From the NCBI GenBank assembly GCA_029212955.1, contig JARGOW010000056.1, positions 1 through 11,852 on the forward strand: DNA of 11,852 bases. Direction: 5' to 3'. A program made the translations under genes and the position numbers. Every line of letters starts with the position of its first letter. Position 1 is the first letter of the stretch. Under the pieces are notes generated by a model, which did not search any database, was not told where the DNA came from, and saw nothing but the letters and a program-made list of their open reading frames with translations. The DNA is from Planctomycetota bacterium (lineage in GTDB: Bacteria; Planctomycetota; UBA1135; GCA-002686595). Below are positions 1 through 8,228 of the stretch, piece after piece.

Positions 1-20
1 GCGCAGGGCATGGCCTGCGC
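1..20 (-). terminator. Possible terminator hairpin after the last gene of the envelope operon
   Basis: The first 20 bases form a perfect 7-bp inverted repeat (GCGCAGG ... CCTGCGC) around a 6-base loop. It begins immediately after the TGA stop (21-23) of the small lipoprotein gene. Its GC-rich stem and position fit the stem of an intrinsic terminator. The window ends at the stem, so the T-tract that would settle it cannot be seen. Confidence 0.4.
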
Positions 21-389
21 TCACTCACCGGCCCCCGTGCCTTCCACTTCGCCCTCCACGGTTTGCTGAACCGGATGGAAGAAGAAGGAGAGGGGCGGGA
101 AGATGTACCAGTAGGTCGAGCTGGAGGTTTGCGTGATTCGGACGCGGGTGGCGCCCCGTGCGCTGGCTTCCTTGGTGAACTGATCGATCGTGTTCTCTTT
201 GCTGGCATCGCCCCAAAGACCAAAAATGAAAGCGAAGTGGAACGCGCTCGAAGTGGTGGTCTGGTATTCGACCGGTTCCCCTCGAATGCCATCCACGCCA
301 TTGAACTTGGTGATATGGGAGTGGGACACGCAGGCGGGCAGAATGGCGAGCAGGGAAAGTGCGAGAAGGGTTTTGGTGCGGAAACGCAT
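21..389 (-). CDS. Small envelope lipoprotein, function unknown
   Basis: This encodes a 122-residue protein with a clear lipoprotein signal: basic start MRFRTK, a hydrophobic core to about residue 18, and lipobox LPAC with Cys20 as the predicted lipidated residue. The mature part is about 100 residues. It has a stretch with GLWGDASKE (about 57-65), a helix-like segment, and an aromatic/proline patch (YWYIFPPLSFFF, about 93-104) before a Gly/Glu-rich end. The layout of a short lipoprotein with a GDAS-like motif is reminiscent of the small TRL-like or Bor-like lipoprotein families, but I cannot assign it. Its ATG lies 14 nt below the stop of the giant AsmA-like gene with no good Shine-Dalgarno sequence, so it is probably the last gene of that operon. 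Asp is absent after Cys20 (next residues VSH), which by E. coli rules would favour outer-membrane sorting. Confidence 0.8.
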   Translation of the reverse strand: MRFRTKTLLALSLLAILPACVSHSHITKFNGVDGIRGEPVEYQTTTSSAFHFAFIFGLWGDASKENTIDQFTKEASARGATRVRITQTSSSTYWYIFPPLSFFFHPVQQTVEGEVEGTGAGE

Positions 390-403
390 GGTGGTTTAGG
401 GGT

Positions 404-3400
404 TTAGCGACGACGGGAGACAGAGATTCGAATCGAGCCTTGGGCTTGTTCTTGTTTCTTGGAGAAGCGCGGGCGGCGCGCGTCAATGCGCGTGCCCATG
501 CTGGGAATTTTGGCCTTGCGAAGGAAGGCCTCCACGCGGCCCATTCGCCGGCGGGAAACTTCCAGGGCTGCGCCCTTGGTGCGACGTAGCTTGGCGCGGT
601 CGCTCTGGTCGCGGGTCCTTTCCAGGACCCGGTCCAGGGCAGACTCGGTACGGCCAAGCTCCGCGTCCAGATCCTTGAGGCGTACGGCCATGGCGCGCGC
701 CTGTTCAGCGTGCCCCATGGCATAGGCTGCATGCACCTCGGTGGAGGCATCGTCCCTCCGCTTCACGAGTTCGATGCGTTGGCTTCGGTAAAAGGATGCC
801 AGGTCTAAGCACTGTTCGCGGCTCGGATTGGCCAAAACCATGGCCTGTTCCACATCCGCCGAACCGAGTCCGTGCTGCACGGTCAAGTACAGCGACGGAT
901 CCCTGCGCAGCAGGTCGAGCAGGGGCTCCACTTTGCCGCCCAGGTCCGCTGGGGCTTGTACCACTCCGGCGCCGTAGGGAATTTGTACCCACTCGTCGCC
1001 CGTCAGCTCGATGGGTTCGATGCCCATCCCCGCCAAGTCGACCACGCCGGATACGAAGCGCATGGGCGCACTGGCCAGGGCCTCTCCAATCACCAGGCCC
1101 AGGGACTTGGTCACGGCGCCGAGGATTTTGCCCAGGGAAGCTCCCCCCTCATCCATGGTCAAGTGCAGGGGAATGCCATGGTCCCCGTCCTCATCCTTGA
1201 GCACAAAGAGCACCGTATCCAGGGGAGCGGGTAGCTTGAGATAACTTGAGATCGGCCCGCCCGGGGGCTCCGAAAGGGATAGGTACGTGAAGTTCGTATG
1301 ACTGGAGACGCGCAACCCGCCCTTTCCATCGAAGTGCAGCATGGTGGATTCCCCCATCAGACCGTCTCCAATTTCCACGCCGGCTTCCGCGGCCAAACCG
1401 CGTACGGCTGGCAACTCGAATCCCCGCAAACGCATTTGGGTCCAGCCCTTGGGCTGGGGACCCAGGCTCATCTTCCCCCGCAGGGTCATTTCATCGAACA
1501 CGGGACGCTGCTCGGTTTCGAACTTATTGTCGCTTCCGATAGCGGCCACGGATCCCAGGATTCCACCGATCAGATTCCCCCCGCCCGTGCGCTCGGGAAG
1601 TTCGATCTCGCCCCCGTACAGGGCCAAGCGGAAACTGAAAGGCCGATCCTCCTGCAATGTGTTCGTCGTGAAGCGCTTGAGCTGGAAGTCCACGTCGTCG
1701 ATCGGAAAAACGAATGCGGGCAATGCGGTTCGGTCCTCGAAGAGGAATTGGCCTCCACTGATCAGCACCTCGTCGACGCGGATCTCCGGGCCTGCCACGG
1801 TGGGAGCCGACGCCAAGCCACCGTCTTGGGAACCCGCGGCACCGACCTCTTGGCCATCGGATTCCTCGCCGCCGTTCTGGCGATTCAAACCGGAGGCTTC
1901 ACCCGTGGAATCGACATCCTTTTCCTGGGCCTGCCCGCCTTCGGTCGAAGCCACCGAATCCGTGGACTCAGCGGCTTGATCCGGGTTCGCCTCGGGTGTC
2001 GGCGCTTTCAAGACCCAACCTGCAGCGTGCAGCCCCGCATCGTCCATCCAGGCGGCCCCATGGGGGTTCACCCACTCGATTCGCTTCACGTGTACATCGC
2101 CCGTGGCAGGCCGGATGGAGGCCACGGAAGCCGTCAACTCTTCGAACCCCAATAGGGCGGGGCCATCGGCGGTGGACTTTACCGCCACGTGATCCACGAG
2201 CCACTCAAGCCCGAAGCCCTGGGAGAAATCGAAGTCCATGGGCCCTCGCCTACGCGTCACCAGGTGAGTTTCCAAATGGGCTTCCACCTGGCCGTCAGTC
2301 CACGCGCTGCCGTCCAAGGTCTCAGCCAAGCTGGGAAGAACCCGGGTCAGTTGATCCCCGCGCACCCCGGCGATCAGAAGTTTGGCGTCGAGCGAAGGTT
2401 CGGTCGAATAGGGCTCCACCTCCATTTCCACCGCAATGGATTCCACGATGGGTTTGGCAGATCCAAGGATCTGGAATTTTAGGGCCGGAAGGTTGGCCGC
2501 CTCGGGGGCCAGGACCGTCATGGGCTCGGCTTGTGTCAAACGCATGCCGAAATCCAAGGGCACGCCACCGCGCTCATCCACGAAGCCGAAGCGTTCAATG
2601 CCCACGTCCAACCCCGCCAGGGTCACCAGGGGCAATGCGCGATCGGCGGCCTTGCGGACCACCACCTTGTCGTTACCGCCGGGCAGGAGGATTTCAGTCT
2701 CGGCGGCCTGGGGATCTGATTCGGGCTCCGGTTCTTCGGCGGGCACCGTCACGCTGGGGTCGAGAACAAAGCCGAGTGCGTGGAGCGATCCAGTCGTGTC
2801 GATTCGTGTGGGCAAAACCAAGCCTTGCACCACGAATTCCTGGATGTCAAAACGCTGACCCACCGGGTTCAGCTCGGGCACATTCACAGCGATCCGGGGC
2901 ATTCGCACCAAATCCGCACCACCTTCGCCATCGGAAAACACAAGGTCCCGGGCCTCGAAGCTCAGATTGCGGCCTCCGGAATCGATCTCCGTGAAGCGTG
3001 CGTTCACATCCCACGACAGCCGGCCGTCCTGCAATTCCATGGACAGGTTCGGGGGCAAGTACGCGCCCAAAGTGCCGGCCCGCAAACCCTCCATGGCCAC
3101 TTGAAGTTGCACGCGCAGGTCCGCGGGATCCAACCATGCTTTGCCACCCACGCTCAAGCTGCCCAGGTTGTCATCGACCGATAGGCTTCCCGTCCAAGAC
3201 ATGGGGTCCGGCGTCTTGCGGCCCAACACGAGATCCCGCAAGGTCAAATCCATCCGAAGCGATGTGTCGACCGCAGGCTGAACCATTTCGTCCTGCCAAC
3301 GCACGCGCACGGCTTGAACCTCCAAGCCCGCCAAATCCAATACGGAGCTTTGGCCAGTCGAGGGAGCTGGAGCCCCTTGGCTGGGAGAGGGCGCGGGGCC

Positions 3401-5923
3401 TTGGGCTTTGGGCGCCGTCTCCGTGCCAACGATCCGGAGCCCCAGGGCCTCCAGGGCCCCATCGCCAGTTCGGCGCAGGAGCAATTCGGGGCTTTCGATG
3501 CGAATGGGCTCCAGGGTGATCCCCCCCGGCGACAACACCACGGACGGAACACTCAAGGCATCCATGGAAAGCCAGGTCTGCCCCTGATTATCGAATCGCA
3601 GATTGGCGAGTTCCGCCTGCAAGCGGGTTTCGTCTCCCGCCTGTTGGACCTGAACATCAACCTCCATTCCGAGCTGCGCGGCATTCCAAAGCGATTCGAT
3701 GCCAGCCTCCTGCAACCAGGGTTCCAGTGCGGTCAGCTCCAACGCGTCCCCTGTCAATTCCAACTGGGCGTGGAGGTCCAGGGGCCCCGGCTGGCTCAAG
3801 AGGGTTCCTTGAAGGGCCAATCGCTGGGCCAAGCCATCGGCGCGGAACCAAAGCTCCAAACCGGCGGGTGTGGGCGTTTGCTTCCCAGGGTCGCCGCCCA
3901 GGTGCAATTGGGTGAGTTCCAAACCCAAATCGTCGAAGACCTGGTGGACCTGCGGTGCCATGCTTTCATCGAGCAACTCCAGGCGCACATCCGTACACGC
4001 CAAGCGGCCCAGCTCCACGCGGGCAGGCGTTGTCGAGGCTCCAGGAGTGGATGCCATTTCAGCCTGGGTTTCCGCGGCAGGTTCGGATTCGACGACCGGC
4101 GCGGATTCTCCACCCACAATCTGCGTGACGAGCTGGGAGGCCGCGGGATCCATGGCCAATCCGAATGCATGCCAAATTCCCTGCTCGTCCCTGCGAGCCT
4201 TGAGCCGGGTGCCTGCCACTTCGACCTCTTCGATTCGGGTCGTATTTTGGGCGGGATCGAGCTGAAGACCTTTCAACACCACGGAGTCGAGCGCGAACAA
4301 ACTCTCCCCATCCTCCAGCCGAACATTCTTCACCGACGCACGCACATGGCGAACACCCGCCGCATCCACGTGGGTCTCCGCTTGGATTTGGGCCGTCGCC
4401 GAACCGGCTTGGAAATCAGAACGCAATCCTGCGGCATGCAGGTAGGGCGCCACACGTTCCGGCTTGAGTCCGGTCATCAGCAATTCCAGATCCACGGTTT
4501 GCTCTTCCGCAAAAGCCTGCACAGAGCCTTGCATCCCCAAGGACTCCGCCACTCCAGGTGCAGATCCTGCGATCTTGATCTGGATAGGCTCGCTGGCCTG
4601 CCCGGCACCATGGCGTAAGGGACCCACCACCAACTCGTCCAAGACCAGTTGCAAACTCGGACTAGGGGCCATGGACTCGTCCTGCCACAACAATTCGGCC
4701 TGGCTCAACTCCAACTCAGGAATGGAGAGGGCAAAGGGCGCGGATTCCGTTTCGGCCTGGGGCTCCGTGGGCGAGTCCGGATCCTCCGTCGCTCCACTTC
4801 CGTCGGGGAGCTTCAACCGAAATCCACCGAGTACCAAGTCCCCGCCGGAGGAGCGCATGGCCCGGGCGCGCACACCCCGAATCCGCGCCGTCTCGGTACT
4901 CAAGGAGCCCATGGAGAAGCTGGGAATCAGAACGGTGACTTCGTCCAAGGCCATGAGTTCCTGGCCGTCGGCGATCCATTGTACATCGCGGACTTTGGCA
5001 TCCACTTGCAGGGCCGTAGCGTCCTCGTTGGCAGCGCTCGTGGAGAGCTCCAAATCCAACCCGCAGTCGATCGTGTGGGCCAAAGGAGTCACGCCAAACG
5101 GTTGCAAATAAGTTGTGAGTGCTTGGGGCCGCAGACCCCGCATGTCCACCTGGCAAGCCACCTGCAAATCGGCGCCGTGGGCGAGCAAGCTCCCTTCCAC
5201 CGCAAACCCATCCAGGAATTCCAGGGAGTGGGCAAAGACCTCCAAACGTGCGGGGGTCTCGGGCAGGCCCAAGTGGCTGAGCCGCACATTCAATTCGATT
5301 TCAGCCTCGAAGGCGGGTTCCACGGCCCCATCCTCCACATGCAATTGCAGGTGCTGCAATCGGATCGCGGAGACTTCAAATCCCAAACTCCAATCGAATG
5401 GCTCCTGGGTGCCTTTGTCGTTTCCTTCGGCCGTTTCGGCGGCGGGAACCGCTTCGGACTCCTCCCGGGTTTCCCCGGGCAGCAGAGCTTCCCAGGTCCA
5501 ACCGGAGGCCAAGCTCTCACGCTTGGCATACACATCGAGCCCATCGATTTCCACCCGATGGGCGCGCAAGGTTCCACCGAATAGGGCCGAGATATCCACG
5601 TCCACCGTGAGGAATTCCATCTGGCCTAGGCGCGAAGGTTCCTGGGCGGAGGTCCCCTCTGCCCCGGCGTCGCCACCCTCCGGACGTACGGACACATCCC
5701 AAAGCTCCAAAGATCCAGTGAAGAGCGAAAGATCCAGCTTGCTGTAGTGGACCTGCAGTCCTTGCCCCTGCGCAATGCTGTTCAAGATTCCAGGCAAGGC
5801 CAAGGGAACCGCCAAGCGGAGCAACACCGCCAGGATCAACAGACCCAGGGCCAAGCGCTTGAAGTACTTGCGCCACGGCCGTTTGGTGGGTTTCGTCTCC
5901 ACCACGCTTTCATTGACGGTCAT
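404..5923 (-). CDS. Giant AsmA/DUF748-type periplasmic protein, probable inter-membrane bridge
   Basis: This encodes 1839 residues. A basic cytoplasmic start (KRPWRKYFKR) is followed by one membrane segment at about 24-47, then a long beta-rich periplasmic region. Six copies of a pattern ending in forms such as GxxxALGL alternate with charged linkers and with modules of type VRVRWQDE...P (near 190, 410, 645, 873, 1110 and 1393). The last module (LISGGQFLFEDRTALP, about 1388-1403) and the stretch PLDTVLFVLKDEDGD (about 1567-1581) followed by an alanine-rich helix match the DUF748 pattern as I know it. Residues about 1640-1695 resemble the weak OmpA-like end of that family. Residues about 1700-1805 look helical or coiled-coil, and the last 70 are strongly basic. 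AsmA-like relatives (YhdP, TamB, YdbH) form hydrophobic grooves implicated in phospholipid transport; that role here is inference. The start overlaps the upstream stop as TGATG and has a strong GGGAGGGAG ribosome site. It is longer than the roughly 1270 residues of YhdP. Confidence 0.92.
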   Translation of the reverse strand: MTVNESVVETKPTKRPWRKYFKRLALGLLILAVLLRLAVPLALPGILNSIAQGQGLQVHYSKLDLSLFTGSLELWDVSVRPEGGDAGAEGTSAQEPSRLGQMEFLTVDVDISALFGGTLRAHRVEIDGLDVYAKRESLASGWTWEALLPGETREESEAVPAAETAEGNDKGTQEPFDWSLGFEVSAIRLQHLQLHVEDGAVEPAFEAEIELNVRLSHLGLPETPARLEVFAHSLEFLDGFAVEGSLLAHGADLQVACQVDMRGLRPQALTTYLQPFGVTPLAHTIDCGLDLELSTSAANEDATALQVDAKVRDVQWIADGQELMALDEVTVLIPSFSMGSLSTETARIRGVRARAMRSSGGDLVLGGFRLKLPDGSGATEDPDSPTEPQAETESAPFALSIPELELSQAELLWQDESMAPSPSLQLVLDELVVGPLRHGAGQASEPIQIKIAGSAPGVAESLGMQGSVQAFAEEQTVDLELLMTGLKPERVAPYLHAAGLRSDFQAGSATAQIQAETHVDAAGVRHVRASVKNVRLEDGESLFALDSVVLKGLQLDPAQNTTRIEEVEVAGTRLKARRDEQGIWHAFGLAMDPAASQLVTQIVGGESAPVVESEPAAETQAEMASTPGASTTPARVELGRLACTDVRLELLDESMAPQVHQVFDDLGLELTQLHLGGDPGKQTPTPAGLELWFRADGLAQRLALQGTLLSQPGPLDLHAQLELTGDALELTALEPWLQEAGIESLWNAAQLGMEVDVQVQQAGDETRLQAELANLRFDNQGQTWLSMDALSVPSVVLSPGGITLEPIRIESPELLLRRTGDGALEALGLRIVGTETAPKAQGPAPSPSQGAPAPSTGQSSVLDLAGLEVQAVRVRWQDEMVQPAVDTSLRMDLTLRDLVLGRKTPDPMSWTGSLSVDDNLGSLSVGGKAWLDPADLRVQLQVAMEGLRAGTLGAYLPPNLSMELQDGRLSWDVNARFTEIDSGGRNLSFEARDLVFSDGEGGADLVRMPRIAVNVPELNPVGQRFDIQEFVVQGLVLPTRIDTTGSLHALGFVLDPSVTVPAEEPEPESDPQAAETEILLPGGNDKVVVRKAADRALPLVTLAGLDVGIERFGFVDERGGVPLDFGMRLTQAEPMTVLAPEAANLPALKFQILGSAKPIVESIAVEMEVEPYSTEPSLDAKLLIAGVRGDQLTRVLPSLAETLDGSAWTDGQVEAHLETHLVTRRRGPMDFDFSQGFGLEWLVDHVAVKSTADGPALLGFEELTASVASIRPATGDVHVKRIEWVNPHGAAWMDDAGLHAAGWVLKAPTPEANPDQAAESTDSVASTEGGQAQEKDVDSTGEASGLNRQNGGEESDGQEVGAAGSQDGGLASAPTVAGPEIRVDEVLISGGQFLFEDRTALPAFVFPIDDVDFQLKRFTTNTLQEDRPFSFRLALYGGEIELPERTGGGNLIGGILGSVAAIGSDNKFETEQRPVFDEMTLRGKMSLGPQPKGWTQMRLRGFELPAVRGLAAEAGVEIGDGLMGESTMLHFDGKGGLRVSSHTNFTYLSLSEPPGGPISSYLKLPAPLDTVLFVLKDEDGDHGIPLHLTMDEGGASLGKILGAVTKSLGLVIGEALASAPMRFVSGVVDLAGMGIEPIELTGDEWVQIPYGAGVVQAPADLGGKVEPLLDLLRRDPSLYLTVQHGLGSADVEQAMVLANPSREQCLDLASFYRSQRIELVKRRDDASTEVHAAYAMGHAEQARAMAVRLKDLDAELGRTESALDRVLERTRDQSDRAKLRRTKGAALEVSRRRMGRVEAFLRKAKIPSMGTRIDARRPRFSKKQEQAQGSIRISVSRRR
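1606..5632 (-). repeat. About six tandem diverged modules within the AsmA-like protein
   Basis: This is a protein-level repeat within the giant gene, seen by eye. Each unit begins with a segment such as LFALDSVVLKGL...VEVAGTRLKARRDEQG...GLAM. Copies start near residues 98, 323, 543, 784, 1005 and 1257. A linker rich in Ala, Glu, Pro and Ser follows (near 151-173, 370-395, 606-632, 834-859, 1057-1078 and 1307-1372). Then comes a segment of type LxLxxVRVRWQDExxxP and more beta-rich sequence. Spacing is about 220-280 residues. I see no long DNA-level identity between copies, so the duplications look old. The unit boundaries are approximate. Confidence 0.55.
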
Positions 5924-7482
5924 CAGGCTCCCTCCCCATTTTCAAACTTTGTCAACCACTCCCTGAGCGGAGCGGTGCGTTCCTCTTTCGTGCCAAGCGG
6001 GTCCCAGTCCGAAGGCTCCAATCCACGTCGCTGCAACCAATCAAAGGCTCGCACCCGCGCTGCGGGACTGGCGTCTTCCAGGAAAAGACGGTTCTCCATT
6101 TCGATGCGCGCTTCAAAAGTGGCCGCGTCCAAGGAATTGCGTGCCGCGTCCTCAAGCGAGCTCGGGTAGTGCCCCGCCTCGCCTCCATGGCGTAGCACCA
6201 GGGCCATGAGAGAATCGGGTAAATCGCCTTTCACCATGGTACGCGCCAGGTGCACCCATGCGGCCCGCTCCACATCCCAGCCCAGGGCATCTACCGTGGC
6301 CCCGTCCCGCAGGGAGGGGTCAGGGATCAATGCAACCCAGCCGTTGAGCCAGTCCACCTCGGCGGCAATGCACAAATCCATGCCCAAGGGCAAAGCAACC
6401 TGGCTGCATACGTATACCAACGCATTCCGCAATGCCTCCCCCTGCCCCGGCTCGCCCGCCACATGGCGCTCCCGGGTTTCGCGCACGTATTGCATGGCAC
6501 GCACCCGTTGACGGCGTATGGCTTGTTCCTCGGTTTCAGGGCCGTCGGTTGCGAACTTCCCCTGTGCGCCAGATTCCAGCAATGCGAGGCTGCTCTCAAG
6601 AAGTTGTGGATCCACATTCTCCTCGTCCCCGGCCCAGGTGCGGACGCGGATGGCGACAGAGCCCGCGCCTTGCAATTCGAAGGGGCTGGGCAAAACCCAA
6701 ACAACGGACCCCCCATTCAATTCGGGTCCACGTGAGGGAAGGATCCACTCCTCCATGAGGAAGTCCCCCCCCGGACGTCCTCCCTCGTCCGGAACCGTCG
6801 TCAACTCCGTTTCGCTCTCCGCTTGCACCAGATCGCCCAAAGCAAAACCCGTCAGCAGACTCGGCTTGGAGTCGATCCATCCATATTGAATCCCCACGGA
6901 AAGGCTCTTTTGCACGGCGCCACGATCCGGCCATTCGCGTAGGAAATTCTCCGGATCCTCCACCTGTTCTTCCGCGGAGAATTTCAGGCGATAGGTGGTC
7001 CCAAGGGGCAGCAGCACCGCCTGGGATTCCAATTCCTTGGTATCCCCCCAATCCCCCGAGGTGATTCCAGACCAGGCCGCATCGGCCTCCACGCCCAAGG
7101 CCCAACGGCCACCCACCGCCAAACGGGATCCACCTTGAACCGGGGTCTGCCCTTGCAATCTGGCGACCAAACCCAGCTCGGGTGCGAGCGGATCGAGAGT
7201 GGATCCAGGAGCGTCCCTCAACAGACACACCTCCACCATGCAAGCCACGAGCCGGTCCGTTTGGTACTCGCCATCCTGGGGTCCGCTCAACAGACTGCCG
7301 ACGAACTGGCTGGCATGGGTTTGCATACCCGCAGGCGGCCCCAACTCCAGGGGCTTGGGGGCCACGATCGCAGGGGACGCGCAGCCGGTCCAGATCAACA
7401 GACTCGCGGTGGCAAAGGTGAGTCCATCCCCCCGGCGCCGCACGCTTCGATTCCCGAAATTATTGCTTTGCTGGGTCATCAT
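5923..7482 (-). CDS. Probable large lipoprotein, function unknown
   Basis: This encodes 519 residues. The N-terminus has a basic stretch (RSVRRR), a hydrophobic core (LTFATASLLIW) and WTGC-AS with Cys34, most likely a lipoprotein signal; Trp at the -3 position is unusual, so plain secretion is possible. Residues about 40-300 are mixed and beta-like with many Gly, Trp and Pro. From about 310 the sequence turns helical, ending in an Ala/Arg/Glu-rich part containing ARVRAFDWLQRRGL. I do not recognise the family. There are two consecutive ATG codons. The GAGG at 7487-7490 lies 4 nt before the first and 7 nt before the second (7479), so translation may begin at 7479. Its TGA overlaps the ATG of the giant AsmA-like gene, so the two are coupled and probably act together in the envelope. 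It follows a 152-nt gap and is likely the first gene of its unit. Confidence 0.8.
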   Translation of the reverse strand: MMTQQSNNFGNRSVRRRGDGLTFATASLLIWTGCASPAIVAPKPLELGPPAGMQTHASQFVGSLLSGPQDGEYQTDRLVACMVEVCLLRDAPGSTLDPLAPELGLVARLQGQTPVQGGSRLAVGGRWALGVEADAAWSGITSGDWGDTKELESQAVLLPLGTTYRLKFSAEEQVEDPENFLREWPDRGAVQKSLSVGIQYGWIDSKPSLLTGFALGDLVQAESETELTTVPDEGGRPGGDFLMEEWILPSRGPELNGGSVVWVLPSPFELQGAGSVAIRVRTWAGDEENVDPQLLESSLALLESGAQGKFATDGPETEEQAIRRQRVRAMQYVRETRERHVAGEPGQGEALRNALVYVCSQVALPLGMDLCIAAEVDWLNGWVALIPDPSLRDGATVDALGWDVERAAWVHLARTMVKGDLPDSLMALVLRHGGEAGHYPSSLEDAARNSLDAATFEARIEMENRLFLEDASPAARVRAFDWLQRRGLEPSDWDPLGTKEERTAPLREWLTKFENGEGA

Positions 7483-7634
7483 TCATCCTCGGCATGGGTC
7501 ACCCAAAATGCCGGCCAGGATTTCAAACGATCGCCCCCTCCAACGCACCCCCTTTCGGGAGGAAAGATCCATGCGAATTCGTCGCAACGGGGCTTTGTAA
7601 AGAACCGGCCTCGTCTATGGACCCCGGGGCGCGA
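7483..7634. other. Intergenic gap that may hold a promoter for the envelope operon
   Basis: This 152-nt gap is the only clear break between closely packed genes after 11152, so it is the likeliest place for a transcription start for the lipoprotein/AsmA-like unit. On the minus strand I see a possible small hairpin with a GAAA loop at 7548-7561 (5 bp including one G-U pair) and no T-tract after it. No convincing -35/-10 pair and no clear intrinsic terminator for the upstream VanZ-like gene were found. Confidence 0.3.
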
Positions 7635-8228
7635 CTAGTGGGGAAAAGGCCACGGGCCTTCGTCCCAAACGACTCCCCAGATTGTGGCCGCCAGCGCGCA
7701 TGCACAGCACAGGAGCAAGCACCGACCCAGGAGGGTTCGCACCCCGATCACCTCGTCCGTCGGCCGCTCCAATCGCCGCACCACCCAATACACCGATAGG
7801 ATGCCGGCCAGGTCCGTACATAGGTCGAGCAAGGAGGCGTCCCTGCCGGGCACCCGGCTCTGATGTACCTCATCGCTGATGGCAAAAAGAAACGCCGCTC
7901 CGGGTAACAGTTTCGTCATGCCGGGGTTCCACACGACCCAATCGTTGGCCCGCTCGAGCAGGGGAACGAGGAGCAACAACAACACCCCAAACTCAAAAGC
8001 GTGTGCCAAGTTGCCTAGGAAGGCCATGGCGCCCGATCCGGGCAACTCGCCAAGGGGCGCACGAAAGGAGGACAGGGCGAAGATCAAACCCGCCCAAGCC
8101 AGGGGCGGCAGCCAAGCTAGGGATCGGGGTAGCCGGAGTAGGGCACGGCCAGTGCGCCGCAGGAATCCCGCCCATACCTGGTCCGACCCGGACCCTAGGG
8201 CTTCGCCATCCACGGAATCGGAATCCAT
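7635..8228 (-). CDS. VanZ-like family integral membrane protein
   Basis: This encodes 197 residues. About 35 soluble N-terminal residues are followed by hydrophobic segments at about 37-55, 70-92, 105-121, 133-149 and 165-187. The VanZ-like signature is clear: HAFEFGVLLLLL in the second segment, then SDEVHQSRVPGRDASLLDL, close to the family's conserved DE.HQ...PGR..s..D. VanZ of enterococci gives low-level teicoplanin resistance, but most VanZ-like proteins have no known role, and resistance should not be assumed here. The ATG overlaps the stop of the upstream ATPase gene as TGATG with no Shine-Dalgarno sequence of its own, so it probably depends on translational coupling. It is the last gene before the 152-nt gap. 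Confidence 0.88.
   Translation of the reverse strand: MDSDSVDGEALGSGSDQVWAGFLRRTGRALLRLPRSLAWLPPLAWAGLIFALSSFRAPLGELPGSGAMAFLGNLAHAFEFGVLLLLLVPLLERANDWVVWNPGMTKLLPGAAFLFAISDEVHQSRVPGRDASLLDLCTDLAGILSVYWVVRRLERPTDEVIGVRTLLGRCLLLCCACALAATIWGVVWDEGPWPFPH

Noticed and set aside
25..750. 241-codon minus-strand frame across the end of the AsmA-like gene and the small lipoprotein
   Set aside because: It is out of frame with two supported genes and has no domain or ribosome site. The lipoprotein reading has a clean signal peptide and lipobox.
1298..2994. Overlapping plus-strand frames of 285, 212 and 332 codons
   Set aside because: All are antisense to the AsmA-like gene, overlap each other in different frames and show no domain.
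3314..4618. 434-codon open frame on the plus strand
   Set aside because: It lies fully antisense to the repeated AsmA-like gene. The translation has no recognisable domain, and the high GC of the real gene explains the long antisense frame.
7573..7601. TTTACA-like -35 in the intergenic gap
   Set aside because: The matching position at 16-17 nt spacing has no acceptable -10 sequence, so I do not call a promoter.
7622..7629. CCCCGGGG palindrome after the VanZ-like gene
   Set aside because: It is only 8 bases with no loop, and no T-tract follows, so it is not a credible terminator or operator.
7635..8228. Antibiotic resistance function for the VanZ-like protein
   Set aside because: VanZ-like proteins are widespread and mostly uncharacterised. 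No vanA-type cluster is present, so a resistance call is not supported.
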